Source of the DNA: JBGSYJ01 sp041750915
GTDB taxonomy: Bacteria > Acidobacteriota > Thermoanaerobaculia > Gp7-AA8
Assembly (NCBI GenBank): GCA_041750915.1
Contig: JBGSYJ010000293.1
Coordinates: forward strand, 1-11,023
Direction of reading: 5' to 3'
Length of the DNA: 11,023 bases
In this document: piece by piece, positions 4,722-11,023 of the stretch
How the letters are laid out: every line of letters starts with the position of its first letter
Numbering within the stretch: position 1 is the first letter of the stretch
Notes under the pieces: model-generated
The model's input: only the letters and a program-made list of their open reading frames with translations
What the model was told of the DNA's origin: nothing
Databases searched by the model: none
Position numbers and translations under genes: made by a program

Positions 4722-5981
4722 TCATTCAGTTTCGACGGCGCCAAACAGCACCGCCGGCACGATGTTCCCCGCCTCGGCTCGCGTCACTCCCGCCTCGAGC
4801 ACTGCGAATGCATTCGCGCCGACCATCGACGTCGAAACTCCCGAGCCCTGCGCGCGCATCGGAAGGGCAAGCAGCTCTCCGTCGCGCGCAACGACACGCA
4901 CCCGCTGGTACGTCCGGCGGTCGCCCCGCGACTTCAGCAGTGCGTCGAGTTTCACATTCACGGTGGGGGGAAAGATCGCGTGGTTCTGTCCCATTGCCTT
5001 CCGGATCGCCGGGGCGATGAAGAGGAGAAACGACACCATGCAGGAAACGGGATTCCCGGGGAGCCCGAAGTAGAGCGTACTATTGAGCCTCGAGAGCACG
5101 ACCGGCCTCCCAGGTTTCATCGCGACCTGCCAGAACTTCGTCTCGGCGCCCACCTCGTCGAGCGCGTCCTTGACGAAATCGTAGGCGCCGGCCGACACGC
5201 CGCCTGATGACACGACGAAGTCGGCCGATGAAGCTGTCTCGATCGCGCGCATCGTCGCCGCTCGATCGTCGGGCACGATCGCGAAAAGCCGGGGAACCGC
5301 GCCCGTCTCGATCGCAAGCGTGCTGAGGGAGTACGAGTTCGAGTTCACGACCTTGCCCGGCTCGAGCTTCCCGTCGACGTCGATCACTTCGTCGCCGGTC
5401 GAGAGGATCGCGATGACTGGGCGTCGCCCCACGCTGACGGTCTTCTTCTGGACGGTGGCGAGGACGCCCATCTCAGCGGCGCCGATCCTTCTCCCTGAAG
5501 GCAGAACGACGCTTCCGCGGAACATGTCCTCGCCGCGCCTGCGGATGTTCGCGCCTGCGGCGACGCTTTTGAAGACGCGCACCTCTCGGGAGCCGGCATC
5601 GGTGAGCTCGACGGGAACGACGGCATCGGCACCGCCCGGCATCAGCGCCCCGGTCATGATCCGGATGGCCTGCCGCTCCCCTACTGGAAGCGAAGCAACT
5701 TTCCCTGCAGGAAGATCTTCCACGACCATGAGCGGGACCGGTTGCTCACGACTCGCAGCAGCGATATCTGCGCTCCGGATCGCATAGCCATCCATCGCGG
5801 TGTTGTCGGCCTGCGGGACGTCGTAGGTTGCCGTAACGTCTTCTCGCAGCACGCGTCCATGAGCATCGCTCAGCGCCACCGTTTCAACGTCGAGCGCAGA
5901 AACCTCGGCCATAACGCGCTCCTGTGCCTCCTCGACGGAGAGCATGGCGTCGTTGCGCTCACGAGATTGAAAAGTCTTCAT
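4722..5981 (-). CDS. moeA: MoeA, molybdopterin molybdenumtransferase (Mo/W insertion)
   Basis: 419 aa. Inserts molybdate or tungstate into adenylylated molybdopterin. Motifs in order: DNTAMDGYA (59-67), RIMTGALMPGGADAVV (107-122), the substrate-domain STGDEV (194-199), GGVSAGAYDFVKDAL (260-274), MKPGRPVV (288-295) and GLPGNPVSCMVSF (306-318). A C-terminal domain IV runs to 419. Catalytic Asp positions are retained (D59, D119, D197, D268). Last gene of the AOR cluster, so it may serve tungsten insertion for that enzyme. Its start is uncertain: neither Met1 nor Met13 (5945) has a good ribosome site, and the upstream 132 nt are an inverted repeat. Confidence 0.95.
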   Translation of the reverse strand: MKTFQSRERNDAMLSVEEAQERVMAEVSALDVETVALSDAHGRVLREDVTATYDVPQADNTAMDGYAIRSADIAAASREQPVPLMVVEDLPAGKVASLPVGERQAIRIMTGALMPGGADAVVPVELTDAGSREVRVFKSVAAGANIRRRGEDMFRGSVVLPSGRRIGAAEMGVLATVQKKTVSVGRRPVIAILSTGDEVIDVDGKLEPGKVVNSNSYSLSTLAIETGAVPRLFAIVPDDRAATMRAIETASSADFVVSSGGVSAGAYDFVKDALDEVGAETKFWQVAMKPGRPVVLSRLNSTLYFGLPGNPVSCMVSFLLFIAPAIRKAMGQNHAIFPPTVNVKLDALLKSRGDRRTYQRVRVVARDGELLALPMRAQGSGVSTSMVGANAFAVLEAGVTRAEAGNIVPAVLFGAVETE

Positions 5982-5987
5982 GCTGAA

Positions 5988-6106
5988 GAATTGAGAATTC
6001 AGAATTTAGAATTCAGAAAAAACAGCAGGCGATGTCTTTCCTTTGTCGCCCTAATCAGAAGTCCCGCGTTCTGCATTCTGAATTCTGAATTCTGAATTCT
6101 CAATTC
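5988..6106. repeat. Inverted repeat with heptamer arms between moaD-like and moeA
   Basis: 31-bp arms (5988-6018 and 6076-6106) with one T-G mismatch (6007 vs 6087) enclose 57 nt. The left arm is made of 7-nt units GAATTGA, GAATTCA, GAATTTA, GAATTCA; the right arm, read on the minus strand, is GAATTGA then three GAATTCA and GAATGCA. A small inner hairpin (GGCGA 6028-6032 with TCGCC 6046-6050) lies in the loop. It is AT-rich unlike the neighbouring genes, and fills nearly the whole gap inside an apparent operon. Confidence 0.85.
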
Positions 6107-6113
6107 CCCCCTC

Positions 6114-6371
6114 CTACCCTCCTGCGAAGGCGACGAGAAGCTCGACTTCATCACCGCTCGCGAGCGGCGCGTTCTTTTCTCCGTGCAGGAGCAGCTCGCC
6201 GTTGATCGCGAAGTTGTACAGCTCGTCGCGTGCTCCCGCGAAAGCCGGAAGTCTCTGCGCGAGCAGCAGAACCAGCTCGCCGATGTTGCGGACCGGCGTC
6301 GAGATGTCGATCGTCTCACCGACGCCTTCACGGAGTGGTTCTGCCAGCCGGACCGTGAGGTGAAAGCTCAT
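6114..6371 (-). CDS. MoaD/ThiS-like sulfur carrier protein
   Basis: 85 aa beta-grasp protein ending in AFAGG: the C-terminal Gly84-Gly85 followed at once by the stop is the thiocarboxylate-carrying tail of MoaD-type molybdopterin synthase small subunits. GELVLLLAQRLPAF (31-44) is the family helix; FAINGELLLHGEKNAPLASGDEVELLVAF (54-82) gives the INGE and GDEVELLP-like strands. The start at 6371 overlaps the AOR stop as ATGA, indicating translational coupling; a longer frame to 6407 would overlap AOR more and is not favoured. MoaD-like genes beside tungsten AORs are a known pattern. A dedicated role in W-pterin synthesis is inferred. Confidence 0.88.
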   Translation of the reverse strand: MSFHLTVRLAEPLREGVGETIDISTPVRNIGELVLLLAQRLPAFAGARDELYNFAINGELLLHGEKNAPLASGDEVELLVAFAGG

Positions 6372-8326
6372 ACACCTCCCAGGACGGACATCAGATCGCG
6401 GTTCCACTCTTCTTTCGGAATTCCTTCATCGGTGAGATTCGAAAGCTCGTAGAACCGGCTGAGCATCGCATCGAACTCATCGCGGTCGATCTTCTCGCCT
6501 TTGTACGGCCCGACGGTGATCGGCTCCTCGAACCAGCGCTTCGGCAGGGTGTCGTCGGCGCGACGGACGCCGAGCCGGTAGTTGATCATCCGCTCGACTC
6601 CGTTGATGTCGAGGCCCACCGCGTGCAGCTGCTCAGTCGTCTTTTGGATCGCACAGACGTTCGCGAGTTGATCTGCAAACTCCTCGAGCCCGGGAAGCGA
6701 AGGCGAGTTGAACAGCTTCGTCGTGAACCGGCACATGCCGACCGCATCACCGACTGCGAAGACGTTCTCGCAGCAACGCACCGCGATCTCCTTGCCTTCA
6801 TAGCTGTTCGGCTCCGCGCTCACATGACCGCCGTAGAGCTCCCGTTTGAATTCGGGATCGTCGTTGATCTTCGCGTTGATCTCGAGCGTCACCCTGTTGC
6901 GCAGATGGTCCATGCCTCGGGTTGCCACCGCAAGTCCCAGCGCGAACGCTTTGAGGATGCGCGCGTCGTGAGGATCACTCTGCGTGAGCCCTTTGACCGC
7001 CATCAGATACTCGAGCGATTCGGCCGGGTAATGGCCCTTCGCGACGGCCTGTGAAGAGTCGGCAATCGCATCTCCGATCCCTTCGCGCGCCGCAGTCATG
7101 AAGAGCAGCTTTTCTACTGTTTCGTAATTGCCCCACTCGAGGTCGATCCCCGCCTGCTCACGTGCGAGCAGGCCCCGCTGGTAGAGCTCCATCGCCCACG
7201 CGATCGCCGAACCGGTCGAGGCAGTGTCCAGCCCGAGATCGTTGCAGATGTTGTTGAGACGCAGCACCTCGGTGACTTCCGAGATCCCGACGTTCGGCCC
7301 GAACTTCCCGAGCGTGACGTACTCCGGACCGTCGCCTTTGACGTAGCGATCCTGCGGAACTCCGTGAACTCCAGTCATGTCGTTCAGCGGACGGCAGTTC
7401 ACCGGACAGGCGAAACAGCCTTCCATGCCGGGACGGAACGGGTCGATGTTCTCGGCATCGAGCTTGTCGGTCCAGGTGGTCTCCTGATTGTTCTTCGTTC
7501 CCATCGCGCCGAGCATGCGCGAGGGGCGATAGAGAAACGGGGTGCCACGCGTCTTGAGGGCATTTTTCACCACCGAAGTACCGAGGAGCCGCTTCGCGAT
7601 GTCCCGATTCTTTCCCTTGTGCGGAGTCGCTGGAGTGAGATCGGCCGTCCGCCCTTCGATGAGCACGGCCTTGAGGTTGAGAGATCCCATCTTTGCACCG
7701 GGTCCGCCGCGCGCGTAAATCGCCTTCGGCCCTGCCATGATTCCGGAAGTGAGAACGAGATTCTCGCCGGCGGTCGTGATTGCCGCGAGTCCGAAATCCT
7801 TGCCTTCGACGCCGGCGAAATCGGCGGAGATCTTTTCGCGGAGATCAATGTTGTTCATCCCGACATACGGCGCGGCGTCGACGAACTCCGCTTCGCGGTT
7901 TCGGAACCGGAGCAGCGTCCACGTTTTTGCTTTCCCGTAGAGCACGAGGTGGTCGATTCCGTTCAGCTTCTGGAACGAGGGAAAGTAGTCGCCCGCATTG
8001 CTGTCGAGCAGGACGCCGCTCTCGGGTGACCACGAAGTGCAGTTCCCGCGCGATGCCGAAGGGACGAGCGAAGTGAGAATCCCCGTTCCGAAGATCAGCG
8101 GAATTTCGGGATGGAGCGGCGTGAGCATCGGATCGAGCAGGTTGTGCAGCAGGTACATGTTTACGCCGCGCCCGCCGAGAAATCTCTCAGCAACCGAGCG
8201 CGGGATCCATGCGCGCCGGACTTCCTGTCGCTCGAGGTCGACGAACAGAGTCTCTCCCTGCGTCGGAAACTGCTGCGACGAAGCCAGGCGGGGAATCAGA
8301 TGATCAATGCGTTCGCGAATGCCCAT
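6368..8326 (-). CDS. aor: Aldehyde:ferredoxin oxidoreductase (tungsten/molybdenum AOR family)
   Basis: 652 aa; oxidises aldehydes to carboxylates using a bis-pterin W (or Mo) centre and a [4Fe-4S] cluster. The N-terminal domain has FLGGRGVNMYLL (49-60) and NAGDYFPSFQKLNGIDHLVLYGKA (110-133). RGGPGAKMGSLNLKAV (206-221) is the family signature. Cluster ligands are C304, C307 and C311 (CFACPVNC) plus C532 in DAVGMC (527-532), matching C288/C291/C295/C494 of the Pyrococcus enzyme. Pterin/substrate motif NDLGLDTASTG is at 362-372. An N-terminal extension of about 20 residues precedes the usual start region; no nearer Met exists. The ribosome site is weak. It lies 35 nt after the substrate-binding protein and is coupled by ATGA to the MoaD-like gene. 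Whether the metal is W or Mo, and the physiological aldehyde, cannot be read from sequence. Confidence 0.93.
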   Translation of the reverse strand: MGIRERIDHLIPRLASSQQFPTQGETLFVDLERQEVRRAWIPRSVAERFLGGRGVNMYLLHNLLDPMLTPLHPEIPLIFGTGILTSLVPSASRGNCTSWSPESGVLLDSNAGDYFPSFQKLNGIDHLVLYGKAKTWTLLRFRNREAEFVDAAPYVGMNNIDLREKISADFAGVEGKDFGLAAITTAGENLVLTSGIMAGPKAIYARGGPGAKMGSLNLKAVLIEGRTADLTPATPHKGKNRDIAKRLLGTSVVKNALKTRGTPFLYRPSRMLGAMGTKNNQETTWTDKLDAENIDPFRPGMEGCFACPVNCRPLNDMTGVHGVPQDRYVKGDGPEYVTLGKFGPNVGISEVTEVLRLNNICNDLGLDTASTGSAIAWAMELYQRGLLAREQAGIDLEWGNYETVEKLLFMTAAREGIGDAIADSSQAVAKGHYPAESLEYLMAVKGLTQSDPHDARILKAFALGLAVATRGMDHLRNRVTLEINAKINDDPEFKRELYGGHVSAEPNSYEGKEIAVRCCENVFAVGDAVGMCRFTTKLFNSPSLPGLEEFADQLANVCAIQKTTEQLHAVGLDINGVERMINYRLGVRRADDTLPKRWFEEPITVGPYKGEKIDRDEFDAMLSRFYELSNLTDEGIPKEEWNRDLMSVLGGV

Positions 8327-8361
8327 GATGGTTGGCCCAGAACGACAGGTACCGAATGATT

Positions 8362-9270
8362 CTACAGTCCCGTTCCAACAGAAGGCGATGCGGATGCTGT
8401 TCCCGGTGCGGAGAGAAACTCCCGGATGACCTCACGGGGGTCGCGCTTCCGGCCGTCGACCTCGAAGTTCAACCTGCGCATGGTTGCTTCGTTCAGTGTG
8501 CCGACGAGGCTCTCGAGCGCGCTCGCGGCGCCGCCGCATTTGCTGTCAATGTCGTTTCGCGATACCACTGCAGCGTCGTAGGGCGGGAAGTATTTCTTGT
8601 CGTCCAGGAGCGCAACGAGTCCAAGGCTTTCGATCAGCCCATCTGTGGAATTTCCGGCGATCAGGTCGACCTGCCCCGAATGCAACGCACGGTAGGTCAG
8701 CCCGAGATCCATCGTCTTCGCCGGTTTGGAGAATCGGAGCCCATAGGCAGCCGTGAGGCCTCCGTAGCCATCAGGCCGTGCTGCGAACTCCGGCCCGAAA
8801 CCGGGCTGGAACTCTCCGACGACCTTACGGAGATCAGAGATCGTCGTGAGGCCACGGCGGGAGGCATCCGCCTTTCTGATGATCATGGCAAACGTATTGT
8901 TGAAACCGAGGCTCGGTCCCCAGCGGAGATTCTTCTTCGCGTATTCGCTGCGCACGCGATCGTCGACCGCTTTCGGGTCGCTCGTAGCGGGCATTTTCAG
9001 AATCGCAGTGAGCGCGGTTCCGGAGTACTCGACATAGGCATCGATCTCACCGGCTTCGATGGCGTTGTGGGCGACGATGGTGCCTCCGAGATTCGTGCGG
9101 CGCTCGACGTCGCAATCACTGGCCTCGAGCGTCTGGGCGAGAAGCTCCGCGAGCAGAACCGACTCGGTGAAATTCTTCGAGCCCACCCGGATCGTGTTGT
9201 CCTCTTCGGTGCAGGACACGGCGAAGAGCAACGTGAGGAGTGCCGCGGAAATGCGCAGCGAAACATTCAT
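8362..9270 (-). CDS. Quaternary-amine/osmoprotectant ABC transporter substrate-binding lipoprotein
   Basis: 302 aa OpuAC-type binding protein (PF04069). The signal peptide has a lipobox AVSC (Cys20). Family motifs: IRVGSKNFTESVLLAELLAQTLEA (27-50), NLGGT (60-64), GEIDAYVEYSGTAL (74-87), LGFNNTFAMIIRK (121-133), GQVDLIAGNSTDGLI (199-213). These match OpuCC, OsmF (YehZ) and ProX-like proteins for glycine betaine, choline and related compounds. The start is chosen at the signal peptide; an in-frame extension upstream to 9534 is translation of the hairpin repeat and is rejected. The ribosome site is weak. It is separated from the permease by 190 nt of repeat sequence and from AOR by 35 nt. The exact ligand is unknown. 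Confidence 0.92.
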   Translation of the reverse strand: MNVSLRISAALLTLLFAVSCTEEDNTIRVGSKNFTESVLLAELLAQTLEASDCDVERRTNLGGTIVAHNAIEAGEIDAYVEYSGTALTAILKMPATSDPKAVDDRVRSEYAKKNLRWGPSLGFNNTFAMIIRKADASRRGLTTISDLRKVVGEFQPGFGPEFAARPDGYGGLTAAYGLRFSKPAKTMDLGLTYRALHSGQVDLIAGNSTDGLIESLGLVALLDDKKYFPPYDAAVVSRNDIDSKCGGAASALESLVGTLNEATMRRLNFEVDGRKRDPREVIREFLSAPGTASASPSVGTGL

Positions 9271-9313
9271 AGGCGAATCATCCCACAGACTGAAGGCCAG
9301 GTTAGCGGGGAAG

Positions 9314-9326
9314 GTGTCATCCTGAG
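9314..9326 (+). repeat. Fragment of the REP-like repeat
   Basis: GTGTCATCCTGAG is identical to the outer 13 nt of the copy A arm (1254-1266). It lies 20 nt before copy B, suggesting a truncated or nested copy. Confidence 0.55.
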
Positions 9327-9346
9327 ATGTTGTGAACTGGTCGCGA

Positions 9347-9440
9347 GTGTCATTCCGAGCGTCGAGCGAGGGATCTGGGAGGGGGCCTTCTGAGACGGGA
9401 GCCGCCGCCCAGATCCCTCGCTCGACGCTCGGGATGACAC
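9347..9440. repeat. Large REP-like inverted repeat, copy B
   Basis: 33-bp arms (9347-9379 and 9408-9440) with a single G-T mismatch (9354/9433) and a 28-nt loop. The arm shares GTGTCATCC, GAGCG and GGATC blocks with copy A. It sits in the permease to binding-protein gap of an ABC operon, where it might modulate downstream expression or mRNA stability. Confidence 0.88.
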
Positions 9441-9460
9441 ACTGCTTCGGTTTCTTCGGG

Positions 9461-10093
9461 TTACCGAGACGCACCCCGCCGCCGAGCGAGTGCGCGCTCA
9501 ACCGCCGACAATCCGACATCCGCCGCGATCGCAAGGGCTGCCGCCGGAAGGGCGCCGGCGAGTATCAGATTGGTGTCGACCATCGCAACGCCCCTGAGAA
9601 TCAGCTCTCCCAGGCCCCCTCCACCGACGAAGGCCGCAATCGTCGCCAGTCCGATGCAGACGACTGTCGCAATGCGCACCCCGCCAAGAATTACCGGAGC
9701 GGCAAGCGGAAGCTCGACCTCCCTGAGGAGCTGCCCCGGCGTGAAACCCAGCGCAACTCCCGCCTCGCGCACGAGTGGATCGACTCCTCGAATTCCCAGC
9801 AGCGTGTTCCGCACGATCGGAAGCAGCGAATAGAGGACGAGCGCAACAGTGGCCGTGCGCATTCCGATCCCGCCGATCAATGGGATTGGAATCAGAAAAC
9901 CGAACAGGGCAAGCGACGGAATCGTCTGCACCAGGTCGGTCAGCCGCAGGATCACTTTCCCTGCGCGCGGGTGGTACGCGCAGTAGATGCCGGCCGGGAT
10001 GCCGATGATGATCGCGATTCCAACGGCGATCGTAACGAGCCCGAGATGCTCGGCCGTGACGTGCAGAAGCTCGCGGGCGGGAACCGGGAACAT
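9461..10093 (-). CDS. ABC transporter permease, OpuCB/YehW type
   Basis: 210 aa inner-membrane subunit with about five to six hydrophobic segments (for example VTIAVGIAIIIGIPAGIYCA, LALFGFLIPIPLIGGIG, ATVALVLYSLLPIVRNT, IATVVCIGLATIAAFVGGGG, LAGALPAAALAIAADV). The EAA-like cytoplasmic loop REAGVALGFTPGQLLREVEL contacts the ATPase. QTIPSLALFGFL is typical of quaternary-amine permeases. The ATG at 10093 is preferred because a GAGG lies 5 nt upstream; a GTG at 10096 also exists. The start overlaps the ATPase stop as TGATG. Only one permease gene is present, whereas OpuC/Yeh systems usually have two. Confidence 0.9.
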   Translation of the reverse strand: MFPVPARELLHVTAEHLGLVTIAVGIAIIIGIPAGIYCAYHPRAGKVILRLTDLVQTIPSLALFGFLIPIPLIGGIGMRTATVALVLYSLLPIVRNTLLGIRGVDPLVREAGVALGFTPGQLLREVELPLAAPVILGGVRIATVVCIGLATIAAFVGGGGLGELILRGVAMVDTNLILAGALPAAALAIAADVGLSAVERALARRRGASR

Positions 10094-10845
10094 CACGACC
10101 TCGAATCCAATGGCGTTCTGACAGCGGCAACGAACTGCTGGACGACGGGATCGGGATGATTCACATACTCTCCGGACGGAACGTCGGCTACGACGCGGCC
10201 GCGCTCGAAATGAATCAGCCTGTCTGCGACGCGCATCGCCTCGTCGAGATCGTGCGTCACGAAGACGAGCGTCGATCCGGTATCCCGGCGGATGCCGGCG
10301 AACAGGTCCTGCAACTCGCGCCGCACGACCGGATCGAGCGCACCGAACGGCTCGTCGCAGAGGAGGATCGACGGCGCGAAAACGATGGCGCGGGCGATTC
10401 CGACGCGCTGCTGCTCCCCGCCCGAAAGGCTGTGCGGATAGCGCTCGGCGTAGCGCGAAGGGAGAAGCTGTACGGACTCCATGACCTGATGGACAGCATC
10501 GTGAATCCGCTCGGGGCTCCAGCCGAGGAGTTTCGGCACGGTGGCGATGTTCGCGAAAACGGTGCGGTGGGGAAAGAGCCCGCTTCCCTGGATGATGTAG
10601 CCGATTCTTCGCCGGAGTTGGGGAAGCGAGCTCTCGTCGTGGATCGCACCGTCGACGAGAACTTCGCCGGTCGACGCGCGGGCGAGGCCGTTGATGAGCC
10701 GGAGTGCAGTCGTTTTGCCGGCACCGCTTCTCCCGACGAAGGCAACAGCCTCGCCATCAGCGATCGCAAAATCGATGTTCGCCAGAATGGTGACCGGCCC
10801 GGCGAGCTCGACACCCGCCTGGCGAAATCGGACTGATCCATGCAT
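10093..10845 (-). CDS. ABC transporter ATPase, OpuCA/YehX type
   Basis: 250 aa nucleotide-binding subunit. Walker A GRSGAGKTT (38-46), Q-loop Gln86 in YIIQGSGLFPH (83-93), signature LSGGEQQR (140-147), Walker B ILLCDEP (160-166), D-loop GALD, H-loop His198 in VTHD. The sequence around IIQGSGLFPHRTVFANIATVPKLLGW resembles glycine betaine/choline importers. No C-terminal CBS domains are present, unlike OpuCA. The start at 10845 matches the family N-terminus; a frame extending to 10902 (19 more residues) has no better ribosome site. First gene of the six-gene minus-strand array, overlapping the permease. Confidence 0.93.
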   Translation of the reverse strand: MHGSVRFRQAGVELAGPVTILANIDFAIADGEAVAFVGRSGAGKTTALRLINGLARASTGEVLVDGAIHDESSLPQLRRRIGYIIQGSGLFPHRTVFANIATVPKLLGWSPERIHDAVHQVMESVQLLPSRYAERYPHSLSGGEQQRVGIARAIVFAPSILLCDEPFGALDPVVRRELQDLFAGIRRDTGSTLVFVTHDLDEAMRVADRLIHFERGRVVADVPSGEYVNHPDPVVQQFVAAVRTPLDSRS

Positions 10846-10958
10846 AGAGGCATTTTCACATGAGACGTCCCCCCAGCCCGCGAGGCACGGAAGGTCGCGC
10901 ATTCGTGCGCCCGTGCGCTAGACTCGCTGGCTCCACCCGAACTAGATCAGGAGGCAGA
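10846..10958. promoter_or_regulatory. Divergent intergenic region at head of the ABC/AOR array
   Basis: 113 nt between divergent starts. On the plus strand, TAGACT (about 10919-10924) could be a -10 for the gene at 10959 but lacks a good -35. No clear minus-strand promoter is visible. The promoter of the long array should be here or within the first gene. Confidence 0.3.
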
Positions 10959-11023
10959 ATGAACCGACCCCAGCGGAATTCACTCGATCTGATCGATCTG
11001 CAGCCCGTCCTCGCCGACTTTCG
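10959..11023 (+). CDS. Start of an unidentified gene, partial
   Basis: Only 21 codons are visible (MNRPQRNSLDLIDLQPVLAD, then F), running off the window. A perfect AGGAGG sits 4 nt before the ATG, which makes the start credible. No family can be recognised from this stub. It is divergent from the ABC transporter. Confidence 0.55.
   Translation, partial: MNRPQRNSLDLIDLQPVLADF

Noticed and set aside
8332..9393. 353-codon plus-strand open frame
   Set aside because: It is antisense to the substrate-binding protein, whose motifs are clear; its composition is typical of a high-GC shadow frame.
10156..10836. 226-codon plus-strand open frame
   Set aside because: Shadow of the ABC ATPase, which carries all ATPase motifs on the other strand.
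4722..10845. Tungstate/molybdate transporter serving the AOR
   Set aside because: The binding protein is clearly OpuAC-type (quaternary amines), not TupA/WtpA/ModA, despite the attractive context.

Overview
The window looks like a chromosomal segment of a GC-rich (roughly 60% by eye), free-living, probably soil or sediment bacterium. The gene mix is a VLCAD-type acyl-CoA dehydrogenase, an SDR-type dienoyl-CoA reductase, a tungsten/molybdenum aldehyde oxidoreductase and a quaternary-amine ABC transporter. Together with hairpin repeats between genes, this resembles Acidobacteriota or similar soil-lineage genomes. That phylum guess is inference; there is no marker gene here.

Left part (1-3403): a partial acyl-CoA dehydrogenase on the minus strand has an exact TTGACA -35 box. 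Immediately after it lies a perfect 8+4+8 dyad whose arms match the TetR-family FadR operator of fatty-acid degradation genes. Divergent from it is folE (GTP cyclohydrolase I), preceded by a second dyad and by a hairpin repeat with 34-bp arms. folE converges on an SDR-type 2,4-dienoyl-CoA reductase (fadH). Between these two convergent genes sits a 528-bp unit: a four-helix-bundle (S23/Avd-like) gene framed by inverted repeats built from a 7-nt tandem unit. It looks like a small non-autonomous mobile cassette.

Middle (3527-4717, plus strand): a secreted DUF4198 protein whose predicted mature N-terminus is His-Asp-Phe-Trp, followed by a CusF/PcoE-like copper-binding lipoprotein. They are probably one periplasmic metal-handling operon.

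Right part (4722-10845, minus strand): six co-directional genes in the transcription order ABC ATPase, permease, lipoprotein substrate-binding protein (OpuC/OsmF/ProX type), aldehyde:ferredoxin oxidoreductase (AOR), MoaD-like sulfur carrier and MoeA. AOR, MoaD and MoeA form a coherent W/Mo-pterin enzyme plus cofactor-assembly set, with ATGA coupling between AOR and MoaD. The transporter overlaps internally and ends 35 nt before AOR. The two large gaps in this otherwise tight array (190 and 132 nt) are both occupied by inverted repeats, suggesting later insertion into a compact operon. At the right edge a new plus-strand gene starts and runs off the window.

The most notable items are the repeat-framed four-helix-bundle unit, the recurring 7-nt periodicity of unrelated intergenic repeats, the FadR-like promoter/operator, and the joining of an osmolyte-type transporter to a W-AOR cluster.
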